Under the pieces are notes generated by a model that was not told the origin of the DNA, did no database searches, and was given only the letters and a program-made list of their open reading frames with translations. A stretch of 64,000 bases of DNA from Spirosoma terrae (GTDB lineage: Bacteria > Bacteroidota > Bacteroidia > Cytophagales > Spirosomataceae). Both the position numbers and the translations under genes were made by a program. Shown here piece by piece: positions 33,334-42,704 of the stretch; position 1 is the stretch's first letter; every line of letters begins with the position of its first letter. The DNA lies in assembly GCF_010435915.1 (NCBI RefSeq), contig NZ_JAAFZH010000008.1, forward strand, positions 124,001-188,000, read 5' to 3'.

Positions 33334-34638
33334 TTACAGAAATGGAACTACTGATTCTAAACCCATACCTCGTGATCCTTTCACCAGAATATGCGTATCG
33401 GTCATAGGGTGATCCATAAGCCAGTTATGGAGTGAAAACTTATCTGGTATGTAGTACGCTTTAGGCAGTGAATCGAGGGCGAATTTCATATCTTTTCCGG
33501 CCAGAATCACTACGTCGAACTGGCTTTCGGCAACTAATTTGCCCAGAGCCGCGTGTTCGGCTTCGCTTTCCTGACCAAGTTCATACATATCGCCCAGAAT
33601 AACGACCTTGCGTTTAGCGGCCATGGCGGCAAACTGCCGGACAGCGGCTGCCATAGAACTTGGGTTTGCGTTATAGGCGTCCAGCAGAATAGTATTTGAC
33701 CCTTTATAGATGACCTGCGAGCGATTGTTGGTTGGATTGTAATCTGCAACCGCCCGATTCGCATCTTCTGGCGATACACCAAAGTACTGTCCAATGGCCA
33801 GTGCCGCCAGCATATTGTCGAAGTTATACCGACCTGGAAGATGGGTTGTTACGTCTTGTCCTGATTCAGTACGGAAGATGACGACGGGCGATTCCTGAAT
33901 TAAATCGATGGGTTCGCCGGGATAAAAAATGGCTTCGGCAAAGGTTGTTTCGGAGCGGATCGCTTTCAGGCGTTCGCGATACATGGCCGTTAACGTAGTG
34001 TCGCGGGAGTTAATAAAAACAGTACGTCCGTTTCTGGCCAGGTAATCATATAGCTCACCTTTGCCTTTGCGCACCCCTTCAATGCCACCGAAACCTTCCA
34101 GATGCGCTTTCCCTACGTTGGTAATCAGGCCGTGGGTTGGTTGCGCAATCGAGCAAAGTAGCTCAATTTCTTTCTGATGATTAGCCCCCATCTCAACCAC
34201 CGCCATTTCGTACTGCTCATTGATCGACAGCACCGTCAGGGGCACACCAATATGGTTATTAAGATTACCGACCGTAGCATAGGTACGGTAATTCTTGGCT
34301 AATACCCCCGCAATAAGCTCTTTGGTAGTGGTTTTTCCGTTCGATCCGGTAAGACCAACAATAGGAATAGATAAGTTCTGACGGTGAAAACGTGCCAAAT
34401 CCTGTAAGGCTGTAAGGCTATCGGGAACGAGTAAGCAGCCCTCGCGGTTTGCCAGCGCCGGATCATCGACCAGAACGTAGCGTGCTCCTGAAGCCAGGGC
34501 CTGTTCCGCAAACTGGTTCCCGTCGAAATTAGCCCCTTTGAGCGCAACAAATAAACAATCGGCTGTAATCCGGCGCGTATCGGTTGAGATGCCGGTGCAT
34601 TCCTGAAATTTCGAATAAAGTTCTGCCGTTGACAGCAT
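33334..34638 (-). CDS. murF: UDP-N-acetylmuramoyl-tripeptide--D-alanyl-D-alanine ligase
   Basis: 434 residues, cytoplasmic, adds D-Ala-D-Ala to UDP-MurNAc-tripeptide. ATP-binding G98-S-N-G-K-T-T-T105, DTRRITADCLFVALKG at the N-terminus, VVEMGANHQKEIELL, and the C-terminal LLDAYNANPSSM. Length matches MurF. The gene is alone rather than in a dcw cluster. Confidence 0.95.
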   Translation of the reverse strand: MLSTAELYSKFQECTGISTDTRRITADCLFVALKGANFDGNQFAEQALASGARYVLVDDPALANREGCLLVPDSLTALQDLARFHRQNLSIPIVGLTGSNGKTTTKELIAGVLAKNYRTYATVGNLNNHIGVPLTVLSINEQYEMAVVEMGANHQKEIELLCSIAQPTHGLITNVGKAHLEGFGGIEGVRKGKGELYDYLARNGRTVFINSRDTTLTAMYRERLKAIRSETTFAEAIFYPGEPIDLIQESPVVIFRTESGQDVTTHLPGRYNFDNMLAALAIGQYFGVSPEDANRAVADYNPTNNRSQVIYKGSNTILLDAYNANPSSMAAAVRQFAAMAAKRKVVILGDMYELGQESEAEHAALGKLVAESQFDVVILAGKDMKFALDSLPKAYYIPDKFSLHNWLMDHPMTDTHILVKGSRGMGLESVVPFL

Positions 34639-34777
34639 ACTGGTAGACGTAAAAGTAGTCGCAGTTCGTTGTTCTCTGTGAATTCGGTTGGTATGTCAAA
34701 CCCGGTTTACTAGGTTAATACTACGTCTAGTGAGGTCGACAAGCCTATCGTTTTACAGAGATATTGCCCAAAATTAG

Positions 34778-37015
34778 ATGAAAAAGCTGTTTACGCTTTG
34801 TTTTTTGATGATTCCGCTGATCAATTATGCTCAGTCGGCACCATCTGCCTTCGGTTTTCAATACGATTTGCGGCCAACGGTTACTGTAAATGGACGTGCT
34901 CTGCTCAATCCTTGGGCTGGTGGATTGAATGCAACCCAATACGCAACGGTACGGCTCAACAATGATATACGCGACGATCTGGTGGTGTTTGACCGAACAA
35001 CCAATAAAGTCACTACGTTTCTGGCAATCGATAATCCGGCGGGCAGTGGAATCGCCTGGCAACATGCGCCTGAGTATGAGCGGTTGTTTCCTGAAATTTC
35101 CAGTTGGCTTATCATGGTCGATTTCGATGGTGATGGTCGGAAGGATTTGTTCACCCTAGGTGGAGGAAATATCAGGGCGTATCGTAACGTACTGCAAAAC
35201 GGGAACGTATCGTTTCAGATAGCCGCTGATCCGGTTATGACGGTTGGTTTTGCGGGTAGGCAGATTTTGTATGCTGGCTCTACCGATTTACCCGCCATCC
35301 TTGATTATGACGACGATGGCGATGTGGACATTCTATCCTTTGATCCGACTGGTAATTTGATCGACTACCATCAGAATATGAGTGTAGAACGTACCGGTAA
35401 GAAAGATGGTCTGGATTTTCAGCGGACCAACTGTCAGATTTGGGGGCATTTTATCAAAGAATACTGCAATGACTTCACCTTTGGTATTCAATGCGATGGT
35501 ACGATGGGAATGTCTAAACCCGGCACCCCTGGGGCAAGGCCTAAACACGCTGGGAACACAATGGCTATTCTGGATGCGAATGGTGACGGCAAAAAAGACA
35601 TATTATTTGGCTTCGTATCCTGCGACAATATTGCCGCCTTGTATAACTCGGGAACGAACGACGAAAACGCGAATTTTACGGCTTTTGATAGCCTCTATCC
35701 GGCTCAGAATCCAGTAAAGTTTCCCGCCTATGCAGCTACGTTCTGGGAAGATGCCGACGGCGACGGTGTTAAAGACTTACTGGCATCGACATTTTCTGAT
35801 TTTAACGAAAACTATGGCTACGATTTTCGGGCGTCGAGCTGGTTTTATCGAAATACGGGGACGAATCAGAAACCCAATTTTCAATTGGTTCAGAAAGATT
35901 TTCTTCAGGATAACATGCTTGATCTGGGCGAAAGCGCAGCTCCCGCTATGGCCGATCTGGATGGTGATGGTGATCTTGATTTGTTGATTGGCTACAGTGG
36001 TGTTCGTACAGGAACAACGTATCGGGCGGGTCTGTGGCATTTTGAGAACAAAGGCACGGCACAGAATCCGGCGTTTGTGCTGATTACAACTGATTACCTG
36101 GGTTTAACGCAAAGTCTGGGATTGAGTGATGTAGTTCCGGCTTTTACGGATGTTGATGGTAACGGAAGTCTTGATCTTGTGCTGACCGGCACAGGACGTA
36201 GTGCGGAAATACGAGTCTTCCTGAATACGGCGCCCAAAGGGACTGCTGTTCAGTATACTGCTTCCGGGGCTATTCTGTGGCCAAACCCAGGCGGGCAAAT
36301 GATTCCCGGCGAACGCCCAACGCTTTTCGATATAGATCGGGATGGGAAAACGGACGTATTGATCGGTAAAAGTGACGGCACGATTCAATATTACCGGAAT
36401 ACCGGAACGGCCACGAATCCTGTATTACAGCTGCAGAATCAGAACTTTGGCGGATTCAATAGCGATAATTCATACTACGATCGGGCGAGGTCGCTGGTGA
36501 TTGTTGATCTCAACGGTGATCAGAAGAATGAACTAATAGCGGCTTCGAACAACGGCCGTATCCGGATTTATCAATTTCCGGATAAACTGGATCAGCCGCT
36601 GATCTTACTCGATTCACTGCCTTCGCTGGGGTTTCCGGGCAAGGGGCTGATTGCGGCAACGGGCGATCTGGACGGCGATCAACTGCCCGATCTGATGCTG
36701 GGAAGCGTGGCTGGCGGGGTTCGTTATCTGAAAAATACGTCTCAGAAAATAGTTGTTACGAATCTGCCAGAAGAAAAAACCGGCCCGTGGGCTTACCCAA
36801 ATCCGACGGATCGGTTCCTGACCGTTCGCCCGCCCTTTGCCGGCCGTTTAGAGGTATTGTCGTTGACGGGTCAGGCGATGTTGCCAGCGCAGGATGTGAA
36901 AGCCAGCGATGAAACGACCCTCGATCTGGGAGGGCTGGCAGACGGTACGTATCTGTTACGGTTGTCGGGGGAAAATCGACCAGTTCAAACACAGAAGATC
37001 GTTGTGTGGAAGTAG
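34778..37015 (+). CDS. FG-GAP/VCBS repeat protein with T9SS sorting tail
   Basis: 745 residues. Signal peptide (ends A-Q-S, residue 20). At least nine Asp-rich calcium loops of the type D-x-D-G-D-G (VDFDGDGRKD, LDYDDDGDVD, LDANGDGKKD, ADLDGDGDLD, TDVDGNGSLD, FDIDRDGKTD, GDLDGDQLPD), fitting a seven- or eight-bladed FG-GAP/integrin-type propeller. The C-terminus (WAYPNPTDRFLTVRPPFAG...LEVLSLTGQ...L-A-D-G-T-Y-L-L-R-L) is a T9SS type A domain. So a calcium-binding propeller secreted to the surface; ligand unknown. Confidence 0.88.
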   Translation: MKKLFTLCFLMIPLINYAQSAPSAFGFQYDLRPTVTVNGRALLNPWAGGLNATQYATVRLNNDIRDDLVVFDRTTNKVTTFLAIDNPAGSGIAWQHAPEYERLFPEISSWLIMVDFDGDGRKDLFTLGGGNIRAYRNVLQNGNVSFQIAADPVMTVGFAGRQILYAGSTDLPAILDYDDDGDVDILSFDPTGNLIDYHQNMSVERTGKKDGLDFQRTNCQIWGHFIKEYCNDFTFGIQCDGTMGMSKPGTPGARPKHAGNTMAILDANGDGKKDILFGFVSCDNIAALYNSGTNDENANFTAFDSLYPAQNPVKFPAYAATFWEDADGDGVKDLLASTFSDFNENYGYDFRASSWFYRNTGTNQKPNFQLVQKDFLQDNMLDLGESAAPAMADLDGDGDLDLLIGYSGVRTGTTYRAGLWHFENKGTAQNPAFVLITTDYLGLTQSLGLSDVVPAFTDVDGNGSLDLVLTGTGRSAEIRVFLNTAPKGTAVQYTASGAILWPNPGGQMIPGERPTLFDIDRDGKTDVLIGKSDGTIQYYRNTGTATNPVLQLQNQNFGGFNSDNSYYDRARSLVIVDLNGDQKNELIAASNNGRIRIYQFPDKLDQPLILLDSLPSLGFPGKGLIAATGDLDGDQLPDLMLGSVAGGVRYLKNTSQKIVVTNLPEEKTGPWAYPNPTDRFLTVRPPFAGRLEVLSLTGQAMLPAQDVKASDETTLDLGGLADGTYLLRLSGENRPVQTQKIVVWK

Positions 37016-37094
37016 TGAAAACTCTTTTTTCCAGAACTGGTTAGGTATGTAGTGATTGATTTATTTATGACAGGAAGCTAACCACTGAACCAGT

Positions 37095-37457
37095 ATGGAA
37101 AATACAAATAACTCCGATCAGCAACGAGTCGATCAGAACTCAGGCGGGCCACTGGGAGGAATGTCGCCCCAGAATACAAACGTGCCTGACAATGATGTAG
37201 AAAAAGACGCTGTTGTCTACGCCGGGCTAGGCGTAAACAATGACCCCGATATTTGGAATCCGGGCGACGAAGAAGCCTCTGATACGTTGCTTTATACTGA
37301 TACCATTACGGCGCAGCATGCAACCGATGAGGTGTCGAATGCCGAGGATATGGATGAGATGCCAGACGATTTACTGGAGGATATTTCCGACGACGAACTG
37401 GACAATGAAATCGCGGAGTTGGCTGAAGAAGAGGAAGAAGGCAACGAGCGATATTAA
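37095..37457 (+). CDS. Small very acidic hypothetical protein
   Basis: 120 residues, no signal peptide, no transmembrane segment. The C-terminal half is dominated by Asp and Glu (DEMPDDLLEDISDDELDNEI, then EEEEEGNERY), the N-terminal half by Asn, Gln, Gly and Ser. Probably disordered. Ends in a terminator shared with the convergent kinase gene. Could be a stress-related or nucleic-acid-mimic protein, but there is no direct evidence. Confidence 0.65.
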   Translation: MENTNNSDQQRVDQNSGGPLGGMSPQNTNVPDNDVEKDAVVYAGLGVNNDPDIWNPGDEEASDTLLYTDTITAQHATDEVSNAEDMDEMPDDLLEDISDDELDNEIAELAEEEEEGNERY

Positions 37458-37469
37458 AAATATAGACTG

Positions 37470-37517
37470 TTTCAGCAGACAGAAACGAGCCGAAAGGAAA
37501 GCGCCTGTCTGCTGAAA
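37470..37517. terminator. Hairpin between convergent genes
   Basis: 13-bp perfect stem (37470-37482 with 37505-37517) and 22-base loop. It lies between the stops of the acidic protein and the PAS kinase. The lack of a strong T-run makes it a weaker call. Confidence 0.6.
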
Positions 37518-37524
37518 GTCAGTA

Positions 37525-39081
37525 CTAAAGGTCTAGCGTGGGTTGCTCATCGATACCTGCCCGTAAATAGATCGTGAATGTTGCTCCGTGGCCAGGTTGA
37601 CTTTCTACGTTTATATAACCCCGATGGTTTTCAATTACTTTCTGCACAATGCTTAGCCCAACTCCCGTGCCGGGATATTCGTTGCGGGTGTGCAGGCGCT
37701 GAAAAACGGCGAAAATCCGATCAACGTATTTACTGTCAAATCCAATGCCGTTATCGGTAATACTGATTGCGTAGAAAGTGTGTTCTTTATCCTGTGAGGT
37801 TACGAGCTGACCAAGAATAGACGGAATAATCTGCCCCGTTACTTGCTTACAATCGATTACGATAGTAGGCCTTATATCTGCCCGAACAAACTTGAGGGCA
37901 TTACTTAATAAGTTTTGAAATAACTGATGTAGCTGGCCCGGATTACCCATTATAGTGGGTAAGGATGTAATTGTCAGTTCAGCCTGTTTGGTTCGGATAG
38001 TGGTTTCAAGATCAGCTACTACGTCGTTCATTACGTCCTGAAGGTTCGTAATTCTAAAGGGAAGCTTTTCCCACGACAATCGGGAAAATGTCAGCAGATC
38101 GTGAATAAGAACATTCATTCGTTGAGCGGCCGACTGCATTCGATTGACCAAATCAAGGCTGGCTTCGTCGAGTTTATCCTGTTGCTGCTTACGTAACAGG
38201 TCGCCGAATGATTGAATTTTTCGTAAAGGCTCCTGTAAATCATGACTGGCAATGTAGGCGAACTGCTCCAGACTCTGATTCGACTGTTTTAACCGTTCGA
38301 TTGACTCCTGCAGATCCTTTTCGTTCCGTTTAGCCGTCGTAATATCCCGATACGTTAATAGCAATCCATCGTTCAGTTTACTGGTCATAATCTCATACCA
38401 GTTATCCTGACTGTCAAAATTGTATTGAAATTCAAATTGCTGCGGTTCTCCGGTTTCAATCGTGTGTTTATAGCGGTCAAACAAGCCCGATGTAACAATG
38501 GAAGGGAGTTCCGTAATTATCGTGCTATTCAATAATTCTTCAAGCGGAATGCCAGCAGTACGGGCTGCTATTTCATTGGCTACTTTAATGCGAAGGTCAT
38601 ATATATTGCCCGCGTCATCACGCATAGCCTCGTAAGCAATGATGGCGTCAATCGAACTCGATAGCAGGCCCTGGACAAGGTTTGATTCGGCCTTGAGCGC
38701 GTTAATATCTGTAAGCGAAAGAACAAGACTATTGTCATGCTTACGCGCTGAGAGGTTATACCAAGTGCTCTTTTCCTGATTCGTTGAGGGATAAAGCAGT
38801 TCGGTCTGATAACTTTCTCCTGTTTCAGCTACGTAACGAAGATTTTGCTCAATTTCGGTCAGCAACGGAAACAGCAGGGCTGGTGCCTGATCGGGTAATG
38901 TTGAATCGGTAAGACCAGTTATGGCTTGAGCCGATTGGTTGGCCAGCAGCAGCCGTAGATCACCAATGTCGCCCTTAGCTGAATCTGGCCACTCAAACAC
39001 CATTATACCACTGTCAGCGAGATTGAATACATCCCTGAAAATAGCCGATTCGTCAGTGGGGTTCATGGATAAATCATTCAT
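37525..39081 (-). CDS. PAS-domain sensor histidine kinase, cytoplasmic
   Basis: 518 residues, no membrane segment. Two PAS-like regions (~12-128 and ~138-250), then a coiled-coil linker, HisKA with H280 in F-A-Y-I-A-S-H-D-L-Q-E-P-L-R, and HATPase with N box (NLLSNALKF), D-N-G-I-G-F and GTGVGLSIVQKV. Bacteriophytochrome-like HisKA type. No neighbouring regulator, so it is an orphan whose partner lies elsewhere. Start could also be the M at 39066; the difference is five residues. Confidence 0.9.
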   Translation of the reverse strand: MNDLSMNPTDESAIFRDVFNLADSGIMVFEWPDSAKGDIGDLRLLLANQSAQAITGLTDSTLPDQAPALLFPLLTEIEQNLRYVAETGESYQTELLYPSTNQEKSTWYNLSARKHDNSLVLSLTDINALKAESNLVQGLLSSSIDAIIAYEAMRDDAGNIYDLRIKVANEIAARTAGIPLEELLNSTIITELPSIVTSGLFDRYKHTIETGEPQQFEFQYNFDSQDNWYEIMTSKLNDGLLLTYRDITTAKRNEKDLQESIERLKQSNQSLEQFAYIASHDLQEPLRKIQSFGDLLRKQQQDKLDEASLDLVNRMQSAAQRMNVLIHDLLTFSRLSWEKLPFRITNLQDVMNDVVADLETTIRTKQAELTITSLPTIMGNPGQLHQLFQNLLSNALKFVRADIRPTIVIDCKQVTGQIIPSILGQLVTSQDKEHTFYAISITDNGIGFDSKYVDRIFAVFQRLHTRNEYPGTGVGLSIVQKVIENHRGYINVESQPGHGATFTIYLRAGIDEQPTLDL

Positions 39082-39372
39082 AAATAGGTTAGTTAACGAG
39101 CTTACGGTGCTTACCTTTTTGAAGGTAAACTATTTCCATAGCCTTTAGTTTTCAGGATTTGCCGATATAGGTAAACAAAATGCGAAAAATGGTTTCTAAT
39201 TTGCCTGTAAGCCCTATTTTCTAAACCGTGAGGAGCCGTTGTACAAAAGCTAAAGGCGCAACTGAATTTGTTGCTTTGGGGTTATTCTATAAAGGTGGGC
39301 AGCAATTCTGTAATAAAACAGATTCGAATTCGAGAGACCTTTGTAGTAAATAGGTAGGAAAGAATTACAACT

Positions 39373-39588
39373 ATGGAGACGACCGTAAAGTTTAAAACAA
39401 ATATCAAATGTGGTGGGTGTATTGCTACGGTTACTCCGTTTCTGAACGAAACAGTAGGGGAGGGCCACTGGCAGGTAGATATTCAGGATCCTAACAAAAT
39501 CCTGACCGCTGATACGTCGGCCGCTACCGCTACCGAAATTAAGCAGTCTATCGAAAAGGCGGGCTACCAAGCCGAACTTTTAAACTAA
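39373..39588 (+). CDS. Heavy-metal-associated domain protein, copper chaperone-like
   Basis: 71 residues, one HMA fold (beta-alpha-beta-beta-alpha-beta) with the metal motif C13-G-G-C16 in K-C-G-G-C-I-A-T-V. The first residue of the motif is C-x-x-C as usual, but the second position is GG rather than the common AS/AA. Just 13 bp upstream of the CopA-type ATPase gene, so it probably hands Cu(I) to the pump. Confidence 0.88.
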   Translation: METTVKFKTNIKCGGCIATVTPFLNETVGEGHWQVDIQDPNKILTADTSAATATEIKQSIEKAGYQAELLN

Positions 39589-39601
39589 ATGTGAGGTGGG
39601 T

Positions 39602-41863
39602 ATGGACACCATTTTCCGAGAACCGACGCCTAAAACGTCGGCTTCGGACATCAAAAAGACATATCCGGTCCTGGAGATGAGCTGCGCGGCTTGTGCAGTC
39701 AGCGTTGAGTCGATGCTTAAACACACGCCGGGAGTGAGTGATGCGGGCGTTAATTATGCGAATCAAAATGCCTGGGTGCAGTTTAACCCTAAAGTCGTAT
39801 CGCCCCAGGAGCTACAGTCGGCTGTTCGCTCAATCGGTTATGATATTGTCATTGATGCCGAAGACCCGTTGCAGGTTCAGGAGGAAGCGCAGCGGGACTA
39901 CTACGAATCGCTGAAAAAGCGAACGATTTTGGCCATTGTCCTGTCTGTGCCAGTTGTGTTGATTGGCATGTCGGTGATGGATTCGGCCGAAGGCTACTGG
40001 AACTATATCATGATGGTTCTATCGGCGCCGGTTATATTCTGGCTGGGTCGGTCTTACTTCATAAACGCCTGGAAGCAAGCTCGGCATGGCAATGCCAACA
40101 TGGATACGCTGGTGGCGTTGAGTACAGGGATTGCCTTTTTGTTTAGTGCTTTTACTACGTTCAATCCCCATTTCTGGATGATGCGTGGGCAGCACCCGCA
40201 CGTTTATTTCGAGGCCGCTGCGGTTATCATCGCCTTTATCTCCCTGGGGAAATTACTGGAAGAACGGGCTAAGTCTACTACGTCGTCGGCGATTAAAAAG
40301 CTGATGGGGTTACAGCCCAAGACAGTACGTATCATTGATGGAGAAACAGAACGTGATTTGCCCATTGCCGATGTTCAACCAGGTAATATAGTATTGGTTC
40401 GGCCTGGTGAGCGCATCCCGGTCGATGGCGTTGTGGTCATGGGATCGTCATTCATCGACGAGAGTATGATTAGTGGCGAGCCTATTCCGGTCGAAAAAAC
40501 AATGGGCGGAGCTGTATTTGCTGGTACGATCAACCAGAAGGGGAGCTTTCGTTTTCGGGCTGAAAAAGTCGGTGCCAACACCGTACTGGCACGTATCATT
40601 CAAACGGTACAGGAAGCGCAGGGAAGTAAAGCGCCTGTTCAGCGACTTGTCGATAAAATTGCCGGTATTTTTGTGCCGGTTGTGCTGGGTATTTCGGTGT
40701 TGACCTTTATTACGTGGATGGTTGTAGGAGGCCCCAACGCGTTAACAACGGCTCTACTCACATCGGTAACGGTTCTGGTGATTGCCTGCCCCTGCGCACT
40801 AGGATTGGCCACGCCAACGGCGATTATGGTTGGTGTTGGCAAGGGAGCAGAGAACAATATTCTGATCAAAGATGCAGAAAGTCTGGAATTGGGCTACAAA
40901 GTAAATGCTGTTGTGCTCGACAAAACCGGAACCATTACCGAAGGTAAGCCCGTCGTAACGGATTTGCATTGGTTAAGCATTCCCAACGGGCAGAATCAGC
41001 TGGAATCCGTTTTATATGCGCTGGAATCACAATCAGAACACCCCCTGGCCGAGGCCGTAACCGAGCATATAAAGCAAAAGGGTATTGCTGCTGCATCTGT
41101 CAATAGCTTTGAGAGTATCACCGGCTATGGCGTACAAGCGCAATATGATGGCGTTACGTATGTTGTCGGTAATCGAAAATTGATTGAGAAGCAGAACGTA
41201 GCGTTAAACGACCAGGTTGAGAGAGAGGCCGATTGGCTACGGGAGATGGCTAAAACGGTTGTTTTTTTTGCCAGCAATGAGCAGATACTGGCCATCATTG
41301 CCATTGCTGATCCGGTTAAGCAAACATCTCGCCAGGCCGTTGATAAACTGCATCAACAGGGTATAGACGTTTATATGCTGACAGGCGACAACCCGCAAAC
41401 GGCTGCCGCTGTAGCCCACCAGACGGGTATCCGCCATTTTCAGGCCGATGTGCTGCCTTCCGATAAAGCTTCCTTTGTGAAACAGTTGCAGGCCAATGGC
41501 AAGGTTGTGGCAATGGTAGGCGATGGTATAAACGATTCGGAAGCACTGGCGCAGGCCGATGTGAGCATCGCTATGGGGAAAGGCTCCGATATCGCTATGG
41601 ACGTAGCGAAAATGACGCTTATCACATCTGATCTGACGAGTGTTCCTAAAGCGTTACGGCTATCCCGAAAAACGGTTGCTACGATACGTCAGAATTTGTT
41701 CTGGGCCTTTATTTATAACCTGGTCGGAATCCCAATTGCTGCGGGTGTATTGTATCCGGGCTTTGGTTTCCTGCTCAATCCAATGATTGCCGGAGCTGCC
41801 ATGGCATTGAGTTCAGTGTCGGTCGTGACAAATAGCTTACGCTTGCGAGTAACGGATCTTTAA
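39602..41863 (+). CDS. copA: Copper-exporting P1B-type ATPase
   Basis: 753 residues from ATG at 39602, preceded by a GAGG-like ribosome site; an in-frame GTG at 39596 is the less likely start. One HMA domain (C-A-A-C, ~26-90), eight membrane helices, T-G-E-P-like actuator (SGEPIPVEK), C-P-C in helix 6 (I-A-C-P-C-A-L-G), phosphorylated Asp in D-K-T-G-T-I-T-E-G, H-P in SEHPLAEA, T-G-D-N and G-D-G-I-N-D. These are the hallmarks of a Cu(I) exporter. The HMA-like gene upstream and the terminator after the stop mark a two-gene copper-homeostasis operon. Confidence 0.95.
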   Translation: MDTIFREPTPKTSASDIKKTYPVLEMSCAACAVSVESMLKHTPGVSDAGVNYANQNAWVQFNPKVVSPQELQSAVRSIGYDIVIDAEDPLQVQEEAQRDYYESLKKRTILAIVLSVPVVLIGMSVMDSAEGYWNYIMMVLSAPVIFWLGRSYFINAWKQARHGNANMDTLVALSTGIAFLFSAFTTFNPHFWMMRGQHPHVYFEAAAVIIAFISLGKLLEERAKSTTSSAIKKLMGLQPKTVRIIDGETERDLPIADVQPGNIVLVRPGERIPVDGVVVMGSSFIDESMISGEPIPVEKTMGGAVFAGTINQKGSFRFRAEKVGANTVLARIIQTVQEAQGSKAPVQRLVDKIAGIFVPVVLGISVLTFITWMVVGGPNALTTALLTSVTVLVIACPCALGLATPTAIMVGVGKGAENNILIKDAESLELGYKVNAVVLDKTGTITEGKPVVTDLHWLSIPNGQNQLESVLYALESQSEHPLAEAVTEHIKQKGIAAASVNSFESITGYGVQAQYDGVTYVVGNRKLIEKQNVALNDQVEREADWLREMAKTVVFFASNEQILAIIAIADPVKQTSRQAVDKLHQQGIDVYMLTGDNPQTAAAVAHQTGIRHFQADVLPSDKASFVKQLQANGKVVAMVGDGINDSEALAQADVSIAMGKGSDIAMDVAKMTLITSDLTSVPKALRLSRKTVATIRQNLFWAFIYNLVGIPIAAGVLYPGFGFLLNPMIAGAAMALSSVSVVTNSLRLRVTDL

Positions 41864-41883
41864 AAAGTTTATTTTTTTATTGG

Positions 41884-41922
41884 AAAGGGTCAGCTGTTTA
41901 ATTCGGCTGACCCTTTTTGTTT
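41884..41922 (+). terminator. Intrinsic terminator after copA
   Basis: 11-bp stem (41884-41894 with 41906-41916) with an 11-base loop and a T-rich end (tttttgtttt), about 20 bases past the stop. Confidence 0.85.
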
Positions 41923-41985
41923 TCCTATCTATAGCCTTTAAACGACGTATCGATCAGGGGGAGTTTACGTATAAAATCCGTATTG

Positions 41986-42007
41986 TTAACATTGGCTTAA
42001 CATTGGG
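41986..42007. promoter_or_regulatory. Tandem 11-bp repeat, TTAACA-N5-TTAACA
   Basis: TTAACATTGGC at 41986-41996 and TTAACATTGGG at 41997-42007 are head-to-tail with exactly 11-bp period. TTAACA separated by 5 bp is the PhoP-box pattern known from Bacillus subtilis and fits OmpR/PhoB-type regulators that bind direct repeats once per helical turn. No such regulator is in the window. Confidence 0.5.
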
Positions 42008-42137
42008 TGTGATGGTCAAAATCATCTTTGTATGTGCGTATTATTTGTAATATGTTGACTATTAGTGATTTGCTGGCTTATTGGTGCCGGGCGTTCTGAC
42101 AGGGCGTTACGTTCCAATATTAAGTTTTTATAGCGAC

Positions 42138-42181
42138 GTAACATTTGGGTAATATTTGAGTAATATTACAGTAACATTAGT
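42138..42181. promoter_or_regulatory. Four phased 11-bp repeats, GTAAYATT
   Basis: GTAACATTTGG, GTAATATTTGA, GTAATATTACA and GTAACATTAGT follow one another at 42138, 42149, 42160 and 42171, all in exact 11-bp register. The last repeat ends 65 bases before the start codon of the 42247 gene. Looks like a cooperative array for an OmpR/PhoB-type regulator. Confidence 0.6.
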
Positions 42182-42246
42182 CCTTACGACTCGATAGAGG
42201 GATTTGGGCGACTGGGCATTGTTCATTAATCATAAAAAACGAAGTC

Positions 42247-42594
42247 ATGAAAAAGTCCTTTTTTCTTCTTACGCTGGTAGGCTTCCTGGCGGTGCAAGCC
42301 TACGCTACGCCAACCAAAACCCGCAAAACCAAAGCTCCTAAAGCTACTATGGAGCAGCAGTTAGCGAAGTACATTTCCTACCCCGACGCACTTAAGCCAA
42401 CGCAGCGTGCTGGTGTCGTGGTTATTCAGTTTCGAGTGAATGCAGAAAACGAATTATGCCAGCTGGAGGTGTTTAGCCAGAATGAGCAGATCAACAATGC
42501 ATTACTCCGTCAGTTAACAGGTAAAAAGCTGGACGGCTATGGCACTGATGCCAGTGAGCTTCATACGGTGAGGCTTCGGTTTCAGCCCGAGTAA
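42247..42594 (+). CDS. Small exported protein, TonB-C-like
   Basis: 115 residues. Signal peptide (MKKSFFLLTLVGFLAVQAYA), a lysine-rich spacer, then ISYPDALKPTQRAGVVVIQF, a pattern like the TonB C-terminal fold, where a strand G-x-V-V-V-x-F-x-V-x-x-x-x-x is followed by helix-forming EQINNALLRQL. TonB proper is membrane-anchored; this protein seems free in the periplasm. It sits behind the two repeat arrays, so it is probably regulated by them. Function unknown. Confidence 0.65.
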   Translation: MKKSFFLLTLVGFLAVQAYATPTKTRKTKAPKATMEQQLAKYISYPDALKPTQRAGVVVIQFRVNAENELCQLEVFSQNEQINNALLRQLTGKKLDGYGTDASELHTVRLRFQPE

Positions 42595-42615
42595 TAGATT
42601 ATAAGTTTTAGTTAC

Positions 42616-42648
42616 AGCCAGTCAACCCTCAGGTTGGCTGGCTTTTTT
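42616..42648 (+). terminator. Intrinsic terminator
   Basis: 12-bp stem (42616-42627 with 42632-42643, one G-T pair), ctca loop and a run of six T. Confidence 0.9.
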
Positions 42649-42704
42649 GTAAGTGAACATTTCGGCTAAACTACCAGTTAGCCTCCCAGTCTATTTTCCG
42701 TACT

